Shown here: piece by piece, positions 24,767 through 33,978 of the stretch | How the letters are laid out: every line of letters starts with the position of its first letter | How positions within the stretch are numbered: the first letter of the stretch is position 1 | Notes under the pieces: model-generated | The model's database searches: none | What the model saw: only the letters and a program-made list of their open reading frames with translations | Told to the model about the DNA's origin: nothing | Translations under genes and position numbers: made by a program | DNA from: Paenibacillus lacisoli | GTDB lineage: Bacteria > Bacillota > Bacilli > Paenibacillales > Paenibacillaceae | Length of the DNA stretch: 64,000 bases | Direction: 5' to 3' | Assembly: GCF_030580655.1 (NCBI RefSeq) | Contig: NZ_JAUQTB010000009.1 | Location: 1-64,000, forward strand

Positions 24767-24801
24767 AAAAAAGGCTTTGCCCCCGAGGGCAAAGCCTTTT
24801 C
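24767..24801. terminator. Terminator after the PAP2/SLH gene
   Basis: Arms AAAAGGCTTTGCCC and GGGCAAAGCCTTTT around CCGA, with A/T tracts at both ends. On the minus strand it follows the SLH phosphatase stop by 22 bp. Confidence 0.88.
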
Positions 24802-24822
24802 TTTATATCATCTGTCCAGCTT

Positions 24823-27459
24823 TTACAAACCTTGAATCAACTCTTTGATAGAGCTGTCGCTCTCCAGAGCCCGGATAATAACCGTTACGGCTTCAGCCCG
24901 CGTAGCCATGCCCTTCGGACTGAATGCAGAGGCAGATGTCCCTGCGATTAGCTTGGCCGATGCCGCCTGCCTGATGATATCCGCAGCCCAGTAACCGCTG
25001 CCCACATCTGTGAAGCGTGGCTGTACATTGGAAGAGAGTATATTAAGATTCAGTACACGTCCGATGATCGCTACCATCTCGGCACGGGTAATGGCCGCAT
25101 CCGGCTTAAAGCTTCCGTCCGCATAACCGCCTATGATTCCCTTTTCCGCCAAAGCACCGATATAACCCGCAGCCCAATTGGAGCGTACATCCTTGAACGT
25201 CCCGGAAGCCGGACTTGACGCCAGTCCAAAGGCACGGGAGATCATGGCAGCATATTCTGCCCGGGTTACAGATGCATTCGGACGGAATGCCCCATCCGCA
25301 TATCCATCAACAATACGCAGCTTCATCGCCGTCTGAATCGTGCTGCCTCCCCAATGACCGGCTGTATCGCTGAATGTTTTGTTCATATGATTCGCAGCGG
25401 CCGCAGCATCCTTCACAGCCTTCAGGACCGCGTCCTGACTGACAGCACTGGATTGAAACGGATTCACCTTGACCGTCGGTACAGAAGGTACTGATGGTAC
25501 AGAAGGCACTGTCGGGACAGGTGCTGCCGGCTGTGGTGCCGTAGCTGCAGGAGTCGTCCCGCCGCTTCCAGCCGAGCCGTTAGAGCCGGTTGAACCTCCC
25601 GGATTGGAGCTCCCCGGGTTCGTCCCGCCTGGGCTCGTGCCGCCCGGATTCGGATTGCTTGGAATCGTCGTATCGGTAACTGACAGTATAATCTGATTAT
25701 TTTGATAGCTTATTTCGGCACTGTATTTGCTCGGCAGCCCTTCAACCTGGACAGAGGAAAACTTCCCGTTCCGTTGGTTGCTGCCGTAAGTCATAAGAGT
25801 AACAACGCCGCTGCCCGGCTTATAGCTATCTTCGAATTTCACATGAAGCTTGCCATCAATGTTCACGGTCCCTTTGACATCAAGCACGTCATTGGCACCC
25901 GCCAGGTTAAGCTCCAGCGCACCTTCTGCAGTCTGGGTGAAATCTCCGTTCACGGTCATTTTCCCGGTGACCTTCTCCATGACTGTACCATGGGTATTAA
26001 CGACCTCACCGCTGCCAAAGGCCGCTGCGTTATCTGCCTCTAGTATGCCCCCATTAATTTGAGTACCGCCCGAATACGTGTTGCTGCCCATCAGCTGCAA
26101 GGTGCCGGTTCCTTCCTTCGTCAGCCTGCCGGGACCCGAGATATGGTTCCGCCAGTGGTCGGATGCATGGAACCCGCCTTTTGCGGCATCCATATTCACG
26201 GTCACGTCGCTGCTGAAAGCACCATATCCATCTGCAGCTGCGAATAGATTCAGGCGTCCCCATCCTTCCGGATCGTCCAGCACAGGATAACCCGAAGGAA
26301 GCCCGGTCGTCGCGAGCACCATACGGCGCTGATCACCGCTCAGATAAGGCAGACGGGTCTCCAGCAGCACCTCAGCCCCTTTCGGGACCACTACAGGCTG
26401 GGATGTGGAATTAATCTGAGTAAATCCGTAGGTCAACCGCTGGGTGTACTGCGCCTTATTTTTATTATAATCACGGAAGCGGTCTTCCGCTGTACCCTCC
26501 TGCTTGAGCAGAATATCATGAGCCTGGTCATACGCCGCCTGCTTAAGCGCCGCATTATCCGGGTCAGCCAGTGCAGCTGCCGCCAGGGCTGTTGCCATGG
26601 TGCGCCCGCCAATGACATCGAGTGGTGAATGCATGCCGGCTACAATCCGGCTGTTCCCCATTTCCGAAGCCCGGGTCAACAGCTCCTGGAACCGCTCGGG
26701 TACCGCATAGGCCAGTGACAGCGCCGCGAGATATGAAGCGTTGGTATGACCGCTCGGGAAGCCTCCGTCCGTAGCCGGTGTCATGCTGATCGCCGGAACG
26801 AGAGCAGGAACAATGATGGACGTATCCCGCCAGCGGAACGGCCGTTTATAATTGTAAAAATTTTTGGCCTGTGTTGTTGAGGCATAGTTCCCCCGCACCG
26901 TTCCGATCAGATCCACCATCTTGCCCAGCTCGGAATTGGAGTCGCCTCCTTTATTATCACCGTTGCCGTCGTTGTACTTTACCGTCTTGGCATCCTCCGG
27001 GATGCTGTTAATGGTAGTGTAGGTACCTGATTTGGCCCGATAGACTTCAGATAATGAACCGAGGCCATCGACTGCCCCATAGGTCTGATTTCTCCGGTCA
27101 TCGTAATAGGCCCTGTCTGCTTCTTCCGGGGTACGGCTGGCTGCAATGTCGGCCACATACTGAATATTCGCATCCAGCACACTGCTGTTACGTATCGTAC
27201 CGTTATCCCAGGAGGATCCGGGTTCCCACAGTTCCAGATATCCGGACAGGATTCCGATTGCTGGATTGGAATAGACGGCCTTATTCACGGGCGTATTATT
27301 TTTGTAGTTGTCTACAAAGTGTCCCCATGCCGGTGCTGCCGGCAGTTCTCCCATGTAACTGGTTGAAGCAGCTGTTGCTGGACTGAAGGGAACGGTACTG
27401 GATAGTACTGCCACACCCAATACAGCGGATAACAATTTTTGGTTGGTTTTTGTTTTCAA
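24823..27459 (-). CDS. SLH-anchored PAP2 acid phosphatase with autotransporter-type repeat
   Basis: An 878-residue surface protein. A signal peptide covers residues 1-31. Residues 190-300 hold all three PAP2 (class A acid phosphatase) motifs: K199-x6-R206-P207, PSGH at 235-238 and SR-x5-H-x3-D at 270-281 (His277 acts as nucleophile). Residues 443-482 are an autotransporter-associated beta-strand repeat (LTKEGTGTLQLMGSNTYSGG, then TQINGGILEADN), in an all-beta stretch up to 600. A Pro/Gly/Ser linker follows, with three PSVPSVP-type units. Residues 700-878 are three SLH domains that bind pyruvylated wall polymer. It should remove phosphate at the cell surface. The start is TTG 27459. Confidence 0.92.
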   Translation of the reverse strand: MKTKTNQKLLSAVLGVAVLSSTVPFSPATAASTSYMGELPAAPAWGHFVDNYKNNTPVNKAVYSNPAIGILSGYLELWEPGSSWDNGTIRNSSVLDANIQYVADIAASRTPEEADRAYYDDRRNQTYGAVDGLGSLSEVYRAKSGTYTTINSIPEDAKTVKYNDGNGDNKGGDSNSELGKMVDLIGTVRGNYASTTQAKNFYNYKRPFRWRDTSIIVPALVPAISMTPATDGGFPSGHTNASYLAALSLAYAVPERFQELLTRASEMGNSRIVAGMHSPLDVIGGRTMATALAAAALADPDNAALKQAAYDQAHDILLKQEGTAEDRFRDYNKNKAQYTQRLTYGFTQINSTSQPVVVPKGAEVLLETRLPYLSGDQRRMVLATTGLPSGYPVLDDPEGWGRLNLFAAADGYGAFSSDVTVNMDAAKGGFHASDHWRNHISGPGRLTKEGTGTLQLMGSNTYSGGTQINGGILEADNAAAFGSGEVVNTHGTVMEKVTGKMTVNGDFTQTAEGALELNLAGANDVLDVKGTVNIDGKLHVKFEDSYKPGSGVVTLMTYGSNQRNGKFSSVQVEGLPSKYSAEISYQNNQIILSVTDTTIPSNPNPGGTSPGGTNPGSSNPGGSTGSNGSAGSGGTTPAATAPQPAAPVPTVPSVPSVPSVPTVKVNPFQSSAVSQDAVLKAVKDAAAAANHMNKTFSDTAGHWGGSTIQTAMKLRIVDGYADGAFRPNASVTRAEYAAMISRAFGLASSPASGTFKDVRSNWAAGYIGALAEKGIIGGYADGSFKPDAAITRAEMVAIIGRVLNLNILSSNVQPRFTDVGSGYWAADIIRQAASAKLIAGTSASAFSPKGMATRAEAVTVIIRALESDSSIKELIQGL

Positions 27460-27672
27460 GCGTGTCTGCCCCTATCGTTTTAATTTTAATTTTGATTCGA
27501 ATCGGTCTCAATGTAGCAGACAGCCTCGCTATTTCTCAATGCAACAATTTCTCCTTTCTATCAATTTCGGATGAATTCGACCGGTTTTTTGCAATTTAAT
27601 ATTCTATTAACATAAACCGCAACTTAGGATGTCATAGTATGGTGTATAATCGCGGCGGGAGGAGAGTGTACT

Positions 27673-29991
27673 TTGAAAAAATGGAATTCCGCGTTCGCCA
27701 GCCTGGCTATTTCTTATGTAGCCCTCGTGCTTGTTCTGGTTCTCATCCTTTGTTCCATCTTTTCTACCTATTTCGCACATCAATATAAAAAAGAACTGCA
27801 GAGCAAAAATCAGCTTATCCTGGAGAACACCGCCCAAACCATTGAAACGAGGGTGCTGCAGAGAGTCCAGCAGATCGACTGGGGACTGGCCGTGAGCCAC
27901 AATTCGGATCTTCGTCTGTTTGCCGATGCTGCCCTCAATGCGAATCCCGTCAGTCTGCTTAACCTCCAGGAGGCGATCAAGTCTGAGGCAGCAGGCAGCT
28001 CGGATATCGTACAGGCGGTGCATATCTATAATCCGGATCAGAATGTGATGCTGTCTTCACGTTATGGGCTGTTAACCCAAGCTGTTCATGGGGATCACAA
28101 TCCGTTTTTTGCCGACTGGATAGAAAAAATACGCGGTGTTCCGCACGCCAGCTTATGGACAGGCTCCCGCCAGGTTGCCGATGATGTTTTCTCTGCTGCG
28201 CCGGGTGGCAGCAGTCAAGCCTTGGTCACGTATGCGCACAGTTATCCTTTTCCATCCCACGGTAAAAATAACGACCTGATCATTGCGGTTGATGTCAGGG
28301 AGAGTGCTATCACCGGCATTATTCAGAATATGATGCCATTCCAGTCTGAGAGCACCTTTTTATTTGACCGTTCAGCTGGGATCATCAAAGGTTCTTCAGT
28401 TCAATCAGGAGGGACGGCTCTGCAGGTCGACTACAGTTCCAATATTACGAAAATATGGAGTCTTAGAGCAGAGTCAGGCAGCTTTGAAGAAAACGCCGAT
28501 TCGGGCTCTTCCGTCGTCTCTTACCGGCTGCTCCCGACTACCGGCTGGATGATTTGCAGTATCGTCCCTGCAGATCTTCTCTATGAAGAATCAATCGTTC
28601 TGCAGAGAGTGATCCTTGGTGTATGCCTGTTTGCCCTGCTGCTGGGCATTGGTATGTCGGGAATTCTGGCTAAAGTGAGTTACAGCCCGATCCGGCGTCT
28701 GGTTCACAAAATCCGGGATCTGACCGGACATTCACCAGATCCTATGACGAATGAATATAGGATCATTGACACAGCTTTTATTAGTCTGAGTGACAAGCTG
28801 AGCAGTATGGAGGAGAACTTGCAGTCCAGCAGCTCTATGATGAAACGCCACGTCATGCTGAATATGCTGCAGGGCGGCTACACCCGGGAGGAACTGGCTG
28901 AAGAGCTGCGGGTCCTTGGAATTTCCCAGGAGCATACCTATTACTGCTGCCTCCTTCTGGATATGACAGCTCGCCATGCCGCCCTCCCTTCGGATCACGG
29001 GCAGAATATCCAACAGCTTACTAGTCGCCTGCAGTCTGTCTGTTGTCCGGACAGCCGGATCATGGTCGAGGAGCTTCCGGATCACCGGCTGGCCATTATT
29101 CTAGGTACGTATGAAGCAGCGGACGCACAGCTGGAGCGTCTTTCCGATTTCTTGCTTGGAGATGGCGAGCTGCCGCATGCGGGCTGCCCGCTGTCGTGGG
29201 GATGCTGGGTGAAGGAGATGTCAGATATTCATCTGAGCTGTCATGAAGCCCGCACCCTGCTTAAATATGCTTATTTTCTGCCGGAACAGACGGTACTCAA
29301 GGACCGTTCTTTACTCGAGCGGGAAAATAATGCGGAGGAGATCCCGCCAACGATACTGTCAAAATTCAGGGAACAATTGTCTGCCCGCCATCCTCTGGAG
29401 ACCCTGATGGTCGTCGATCAGCTTATCACCACGCTGAGAGAAGGCCCCTATCCTGCTGACTACTGTCATTTTGTTCTCGCTAATACCGTATTCGTGTACT
29501 CTGATTATCTGAAAAGTATCCGCTATCAGCATCCTGCCGGAGCTAATCTGGATCTCTACCATCAATATCTCGCTATTTCCCATGTTCACATGTTCCGTGA
29601 CTGGCTGGCGGACTCTATCGCGACATTCATGAACCAGGCTGAGAAACGGAATAGTGACAGGGCCCTCTCCGCGATCGAGTCGGCTAAACAGTATATCGAG
29701 AATCATTTGCCTGAGGACCTGTCGCTGGAGATGGTGTCTTCCAAGGTGTTTATCAGCTCCAAATATTTAAGCAGGCTCTTCAAGGAGGAACTGGGAGTCA
29801 CCTATACCGATTATGTCACCAGCCGGAGGATGGAACGGGCCCGGATGCTGATCGAGAACAACACCATGACAATCGAACAAATCGCCGGTATGGTCGGATA
29901 CGGGACGCCTGCGTACTTTATCAAACGATTTAAAGACAGGTATGGCTGTACCCCAGGCCACTACATGCGCAATTCGTTGAAACACGGGTAG
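27673..29991 (+). CDS. Membrane sensor-type AraC family regulator
   Basis: A 772-residue protein with the Paenibacillus plan of a one-component sensor. A membrane helix at residues 8-32 (ISYVALVLVLVLILCSIFST) comes first, then about 270 outside residues of Cache-like fold, then a second helix near 310-332 (VILGVCLFALLLGIGMSGIL). A HAMP-like linker and a mid domain of 300 residues follow. AraC-type HTHs are at 665-768: MVSSKVFISSKYLSRLFKEE, then TIEQIAGMVGYGTPAYFIKR. It should sense an outside ligand and switch nearby genes. The start is TTG 27673 behind GGGAGGAGAG. The solute-binding gene lies 50 bp downstream and may be in the same operon. Confidence 0.88.
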   Translation: MKKWNSAFASLAISYVALVLVLVLILCSIFSTYFAHQYKKELQSKNQLILENTAQTIETRVLQRVQQIDWGLAVSHNSDLRLFADAALNANPVSLLNLQEAIKSEAAGSSDIVQAVHIYNPDQNVMLSSRYGLLTQAVHGDHNPFFADWIEKIRGVPHASLWTGSRQVADDVFSAAPGGSSQALVTYAHSYPFPSHGKNNDLIIAVDVRESAITGIIQNMMPFQSESTFLFDRSAGIIKGSSVQSGGTALQVDYSSNITKIWSLRAESGSFEENADSGSSVVSYRLLPTTGWMICSIVPADLLYEESIVLQRVILGVCLFALLLGIGMSGILAKVSYSPIRRLVHKIRDLTGHSPDPMTNEYRIIDTAFISLSDKLSSMEENLQSSSSMMKRHVMLNMLQGGYTREELAEELRVLGISQEHTYYCCLLLDMTARHAALPSDHGQNIQQLTSRLQSVCCPDSRIMVEELPDHRLAIILGTYEAADAQLERLSDFLLGDGELPHAGCPLSWGCWVKEMSDIHLSCHEARTLLKYAYFLPEQTVLKDRSLLERENNAEEIPPTILSKFREQLSARHPLETLMVVDQLITTLREGPYPADYCHFVLANTVFVYSDYLKSIRYQHPAGANLDLYHQYLAISHVHMFRDWLADSIATFMNQAEKRNSDRALSAIESAKQYIENHLPEDLSLEMVSSKVFISSKYLSRLFKEELGVTYTDYVTSRRMERARMLIENNTMTIEQIAGMVGYGTPAYFIKRFKDRYGCTPGHYMRNSLKHG

Positions 29992-30041
29992 CATTTCGCC
30001 CTGCTGCGTGAATTGGAATTTAAGGTAAGGAAGGTTCTGAT

Positions 30042-31709
30042 ATGGATACAATCCTAATTAAGCTGTTCCACGTTTTGCAGCGCGCCAGGCTTTTCTCAAT
30101 CATCCTGGTTACAGCGATATTGGCAGCTGTGCTCAGCAGCTGTGACCGTGGTATGCCTTCCGGCAGCCTGTCTGCGGAAGCAAAGCTCCCTCATGCAGCC
30201 CCTGCTTCTGCAGCTCCGCGATATTCGATTTCCTGGACGATGCATCAAAACCTGCCTGTACCTGCGAATGCAGAGATGATTCAGGATCTGGAGGATCAAT
30301 TCCATGTGGATCTTGATGTCTGGAATCTGGAGAACAGTCAGTATGAGAAGCTTCTGGATATGAAGCTGGCCCAGGGTGCTGTTCCAGACCTGTTCCGAAT
30401 CAGGCAGCCGCAGGACCTGTTGAAATATCAGCAGCAGGGGCTGCTGGCTGAGATTCCGCGGGAAATGCTGGACAAGTACGCCCCGCATATCATGAGAGCC
30501 ATTCGAGAACACGCTCCCGCTCTGCAGGATGCCGGAATGATCGGCGGCAAGTATTACGGTATCCCTGTCATTAACCCTACGAATATTTACCGCATCCCTG
30601 TGGTTTACCGGAAAGACTGGCTGAATCGATTGGGTCTCTCCGTTCCTCAGACGATTTCCGAATTCGAGAAGATGATCTATGCCTTTCGTAACGACGACCC
30701 GGACGGCAACGGCATTAAAGATACTTATGGATTATCTATGGAAGGAATGAACGTGGTGTTCGGCGCATTCGGGCAGATTGTATTCGCCGATCAGCTCTAC
30801 TTTGGGGTGAAGGACCGGAATCTTGCCATTGGCGCACTGGAACCCCAGATGAAGGAAGCGCTGTTCTACCTCCACAAATGGTACAAAGACGGTGTCATTG
30901 ACCCGGAATTCATTACGGGCGAGAACAAGGGCGGCTATAAGCACTTGTCCCATGCCTTTATTAACGGAAGGATCGGTATGACCTCCATGGGCAATTATTA
31001 TCACTGGATTCAGAGCGGCGATTATCTAACATGGACACCCGATCAAGCTATGAGAGTCCACGAAACGCCGGTCGAGGCCTCTTTTAATGCCAAGGAGCTG
31101 ACCGCCAGATATCCTCAGGGACGAATCGTATTCGGCCAACCTTTTACAGGACCTTATGGTCAAAGAGGCTCCAAGGCCTATGACATGCTGATGAGTTTCA
31201 CCGCCATCGGGGCGGAAGCTGCCCAAGAGCCCGGAAAACTGGAGACCCTTCTCCGGATCCTAGATGATGTCAGCGCTAATCCGGATCCGGATCAATACAC
31301 CTCTATGAACTACGGAATACAAGGGAAACATTGGGTTTGGGCAGAACCGTCTAAAAAGGATGTGGTCGTGCTCCCTCCGTACAACCACATGTTCAGTTAT
31401 CAAAACCGGATTGGCGCCGGCCTGGGTATGACGGTGCCCTTGATGCCTGCTGGGCGAAGAGAGCAGTGGGCTGCAACCCTCGGGCTTGATCGGGACGGCA
31501 TTTATAATGCGCTTGAAGTAGCGACTCCCTCTCTGGTCAAAAACGGACCTGAGCTGATCAGACTGAGGAACCAGGCCTATATATCTTTTATAACAGGAGA
31601 CCGGCCTGTAGAAGCCTTTGACGACTTCGTTCAAGAATTTATGAGAGCTGGCGGAACGGAGGTACTGCGGGAGGCTAACGAGTGGTATCATCAGCGTCCG
31701 AATCGTTAG
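30042..31709 (+). CDS. Orphan solute-binding lipoprotein (LplA/YtcQ type)
   Basis: A 555-residue extracellular binding protein. The signal peptide ends in a lipobox-like LSSC (residues 31-34), giving a lipid anchor. The mature protein starts as RYSISWTMHQNLPVPANAEM. It has the acidic DDPDGNGIKDTYGLSMEG element typical of large LplA/YtcQ binding proteins, where it may hold calcium. No permease or ATPase gene follows: a perfect hairpin terminator lies 29 bp after the stop. It may instead present ligand to the AraC sensor encoded upstream, or serve a transporter encoded elsewhere. AAGGAAGG precedes the ATG. Confidence 0.85.
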   Translation: MDTILIKLFHVLQRARLFSIILVTAILAAVLSSCDRGMPSGSLSAEAKLPHAAPASAAPRYSISWTMHQNLPVPANAEMIQDLEDQFHVDLDVWNLENSQYEKLLDMKLAQGAVPDLFRIRQPQDLLKYQQQGLLAEIPREMLDKYAPHIMRAIREHAPALQDAGMIGGKYYGIPVINPTNIYRIPVVYRKDWLNRLGLSVPQTISEFEKMIYAFRNDDPDGNGIKDTYGLSMEGMNVVFGAFGQIVFADQLYFGVKDRNLAIGALEPQMKEALFYLHKWYKDGVIDPEFITGENKGGYKHLSHAFINGRIGMTSMGNYYHWIQSGDYLTWTPDQAMRVHETPVEASFNAKELTARYPQGRIVFGQPFTGPYGQRGSKAYDMLMSFTAIGAEAAQEPGKLETLLRILDDVSANPDPDQYTSMNYGIQGKHWVWAEPSKKDVVVLPPYNHMFSYQNRIGAGLGMTVPLMPAGRREQWAATLGLDRDGIYNALEVATPSLVKNGPELIRLRNQAYISFITGDRPVEAFDDFVQEFMRAGGTEVLREANEWYHQRPNR

Positions 31710-31738
31710 CCGAATAGACCGTGCAGACGGAAAAAACC

Positions 31739-31784
31739 AAAAGATGCCTTAAAGTTATTCATGAATAACTTTAAGGCATCTTTT
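31739..31784. terminator. Perfect 46-bp palindromic terminator
   Basis: Two exact 23-base arms meet without a spacer (AAAAGATGCCTTAAAG start, TTTT end). It ends the binding-protein gene on the plus strand and the HPP gene on the minus strand. Confidence 0.88.
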
Positions 31785-31796
31785 GACATGACATGC

Positions 31797-32324
31797 TCAG
31801 AACCAGAATGTCGGATACTTCCGGTTCTGTCTCAGGTTATTAATCACCAAAGCCAATATAACAATGATGACAGAGCCGATCAGTACCGGTGAGAACAAAT
31901 ACCCCATTGAATAATGGCCAAGCATAATAACAATCGGGTTAGCCCCGGCAGGCGGGTGCGTTGTTTTGGTCAGCATCATCGCTGCAATCGCCAGCCCAAC
32001 GGCTGCCGCAATCGACCATGGCTCTTTACCAAATAAATGAAATGCGGCCAGACCGATGAATGCCGAAATGCAGTGTCCCCCGATAATGTTACGCGGCTGT
32101 GAGAAAGGCGCGTTCCAGAATGCAAAGGCCAGTACGCAGCTTCCGCCGAACGGCGCCATAAACCAGTTGGAAGCGCTCCGGTTGGTCAGGAAGATCAGCA
32201 TAAAAATAGCTGCAGCCGCCCCGATGGATCCTGTCAGCGTATCCTTGATATTCACCTGCAGGGGACTTCGGGTGTTGCCGCTCATTTTGGATAAATAGAC
32301 CCAGCAGGCAGATAATTTGTGCAT
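31797..32324 (-). CDS. HPP family membrane protein
   Basis: A protein of about 175 residues with four membrane helices. The name-giving HPP motif lies in THPPAGANPIVIMLG, and FGGSCVLAFAFWNAPFSQPR is the second family signature. HPP proteins are membrane proteins of unclear role; a plant member has been linked to nitrite transport. The likely start is ATG 32324 after AAGGGA; a longer frame from TTG 32396 is possible. It shares a terminator with the opposite-strand binding-protein gene and follows the amino-acid permease gene, whose terminator makes it a separate unit. Confidence 0.85.
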   Translation of the reverse strand: MHKLSACWVYLSKMSGNTRSPLQVNIKDTLTGSIGAAAAIFMLIFLTNRSASNWFMAPFGGSCVLAFAFWNAPFSQPRNIIGGHCISAFIGLAAFHLFGKEPWSIAAAVGLAIAAMMLTKTTHPPAGANPIVIMLGHYSMGYLFSPVLIGSVIIVILALVINNLRQNRKYPTFWF

Positions 32325-32447
32325 GTGCTGCGTTTCCCTTGGTGTCTCTATATCTCCCACTCCCTTTTGCCGATCATAAACTGAAACCACCAACAAATTA
32401 AATTACACCTAACCGCCCAGCCTGTCAAATTTAAAATAATTCAAAAT

Positions 32448-32471
32448 AACCGCCCATTTCCATGGACGGTT
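32448..32471 (-). terminator. Terminator of the amino-acid permease gene
   Basis: Minus strand: AACCGTCCAT, four-base loop, ATGGGCGGTT, then ATTTTG. One mismatch. It lies about 20 bp after the permease stop. Confidence 0.75.
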
Positions 32472-32491
32472 TAATTTGGCATCCGATTCAG

Positions 32492-33853
32492 TTACTTGGC
32501 ACGCTCATGTCCGCTTTTGTTGAGGAAAAAATACACTCCTACCAATAAAACAAACCACACTGGCGTCACGAACAGCGCCACCCGTGTATCTTCTGCCAAT
32601 GCGAGAATGACCAGTACAAACGCGAGGAAGGCCAGCACAACATAGTTAGACAATGGATACAACGGAAGCTTGAACGTATTGCGGCGAGCCAGCTCCGGCC
32701 GGGTACGGCGATATTTCAGATGACTGATGATGGTAATCCCCCATACAAAAATGAAGCATACCGTCGATACACTTGTAATCAGGGTAAATACCCCCTCCGG
32801 CATGACCATGTTCAGGATGATCGCAATCAGAATAACCACCACCGAGAAGAGCAGGGCATTCGAGGGTACTCTTCTGCCGTTCAGCCTGCCCAGCGATTCC
32901 GGTGCATTGCGGTCCTTCGCCATGGAGAACACCATCCGGCTTGTACTGAAGATCGCACTGTTGCAGGCCGATGCCGCCGATGTCAGCACTACAAAATTCA
33001 CGATACCGGCGGCAGCCGTAATGCCAACTGCGGTGAATACCTGTACGAACGGACTTTCACTAGGCACAATTCCATTCCACGGGTAAATGCTGATGATGAT
33101 CAGCAGCGCCCCTACATAGAAGATCAGAATCCGGATCGGAATGTTGTTGATCGCCTTCGGAATCACCTTCTGGGGATCTTTTGTTTCGCCTGCCGTCAGT
33201 CCGACCAGCTCGATACCTACGAAGGCAAAGACCACCATTTGGAAGGACAGGAGAAAGCCATGCCATCCATTCGGGAACATCCCGCCATGGGTCCACAGAT
33301 TGGTGAAGCTCGAAGGTCCCTTGGTCGTTGAGAAGCCCTTAATGATCATGAACAGGCCAACGAGGATCAGGGCGAGAATCGCCAACACTTTGATCAGCGC
33401 AAACCAGAATTCCATCTCGCCGAACAACTTAACCGTAGCGAGGTTCATCAGCAGCAGAATGACAAGGGCAATCAGCCCTGGCATCCACTGCGGGACCTGT
33501 GGAAACCAGTACTGGGTATACAGCCCGACGGCTGTCAGATCCGCCATCGCAATAGAAATCCAGCAGAACCAGTACGTCCACCCGGTAATAAAGGCAGCCA
33601 TGTTGCCCATATAATCGCGTACAAAATCCACAAACGAATGATACTCCAGATTGCTGAGCAGCAGCTCGCCCAGGGCTCTCATTATCAGGAACAGCACGAT
33701 GCCCGTAATAATGTAAGCGATCAGGATCGACGGTCCTGCAAGATGAATGGATTTGCCTGCGCCCAGGAACAAGCCTGTTCCGATTGCGCCCCCGATGGCC
33801 ATCAGCTGTACATGCCTGTTTTTTAACCCCCGGGTTAATGTTTCTCCCTGCAT
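32492..33853 (-). CDS. Amino-acid permease (APC superfamily)
   Basis: A 453-residue transporter with twelve helices. The N-terminus LTRGLKNRHVQLMAIGGAIG, then TGLFLGAGKSI is the signature of the AAT family of amino acid/proton symporters. SFQMVVFAFVGIELVGLTAG, then ETKDPQKVIPKAI is the conserved helix-6 region. Overall it resembles the CycA (D-serine/D-alanine/glycine) and GABA-permease branch. Which amino acid it carries is not certain from sequence. It stands alone, with its own terminator. Confidence 0.9.
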   Translation of the reverse strand: MQGETLTRGLKNRHVQLMAIGGAIGTGLFLGAGKSIHLAGPSILIAYIITGIVLFLIMRALGELLLSNLEYHSFVDFVRDYMGNMAAFITGWTYWFCWISIAMADLTAVGLYTQYWFPQVPQWMPGLIALVILLLMNLATVKLFGEMEFWFALIKVLAILALILVGLFMIIKGFSTTKGPSSFTNLWTHGGMFPNGWHGFLLSFQMVVFAFVGIELVGLTAGETKDPQKVIPKAINNIPIRILIFYVGALLIIISIYPWNGIVPSESPFVQVFTAVGITAAAGIVNFVVLTSAASACNSAIFSTSRMVFSMAKDRNAPESLGRLNGRRVPSNALLFSVVVILIAIILNMVMPEGVFTLITSVSTVCFIFVWGITIISHLKYRRTRPELARRNTFKLPLYPLSNYVVLAFLAFVLVILALAEDTRVALFVTPVWFVLLVGVYFFLNKSGHERAK

Positions 33854-33978
33854 GGTAGGTCACCACTCTCTTTCTGTAAATGCTCTCTAGGTTGCTGAAA
33901 ATTTGTATACCTTTCATAATATCAGCAATTCACCCAAATCCCAATAGTGATTTTCAGGCTGCTTGCGGGCGGCTATCG

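Noticed and set aside
25469..25696. A Gly/Glu/Pro-rich plus-strand frame
   Set aside because: It is the antisense of the Pro/Gly/Ser linker of the SLH phosphatase and has no start signals.
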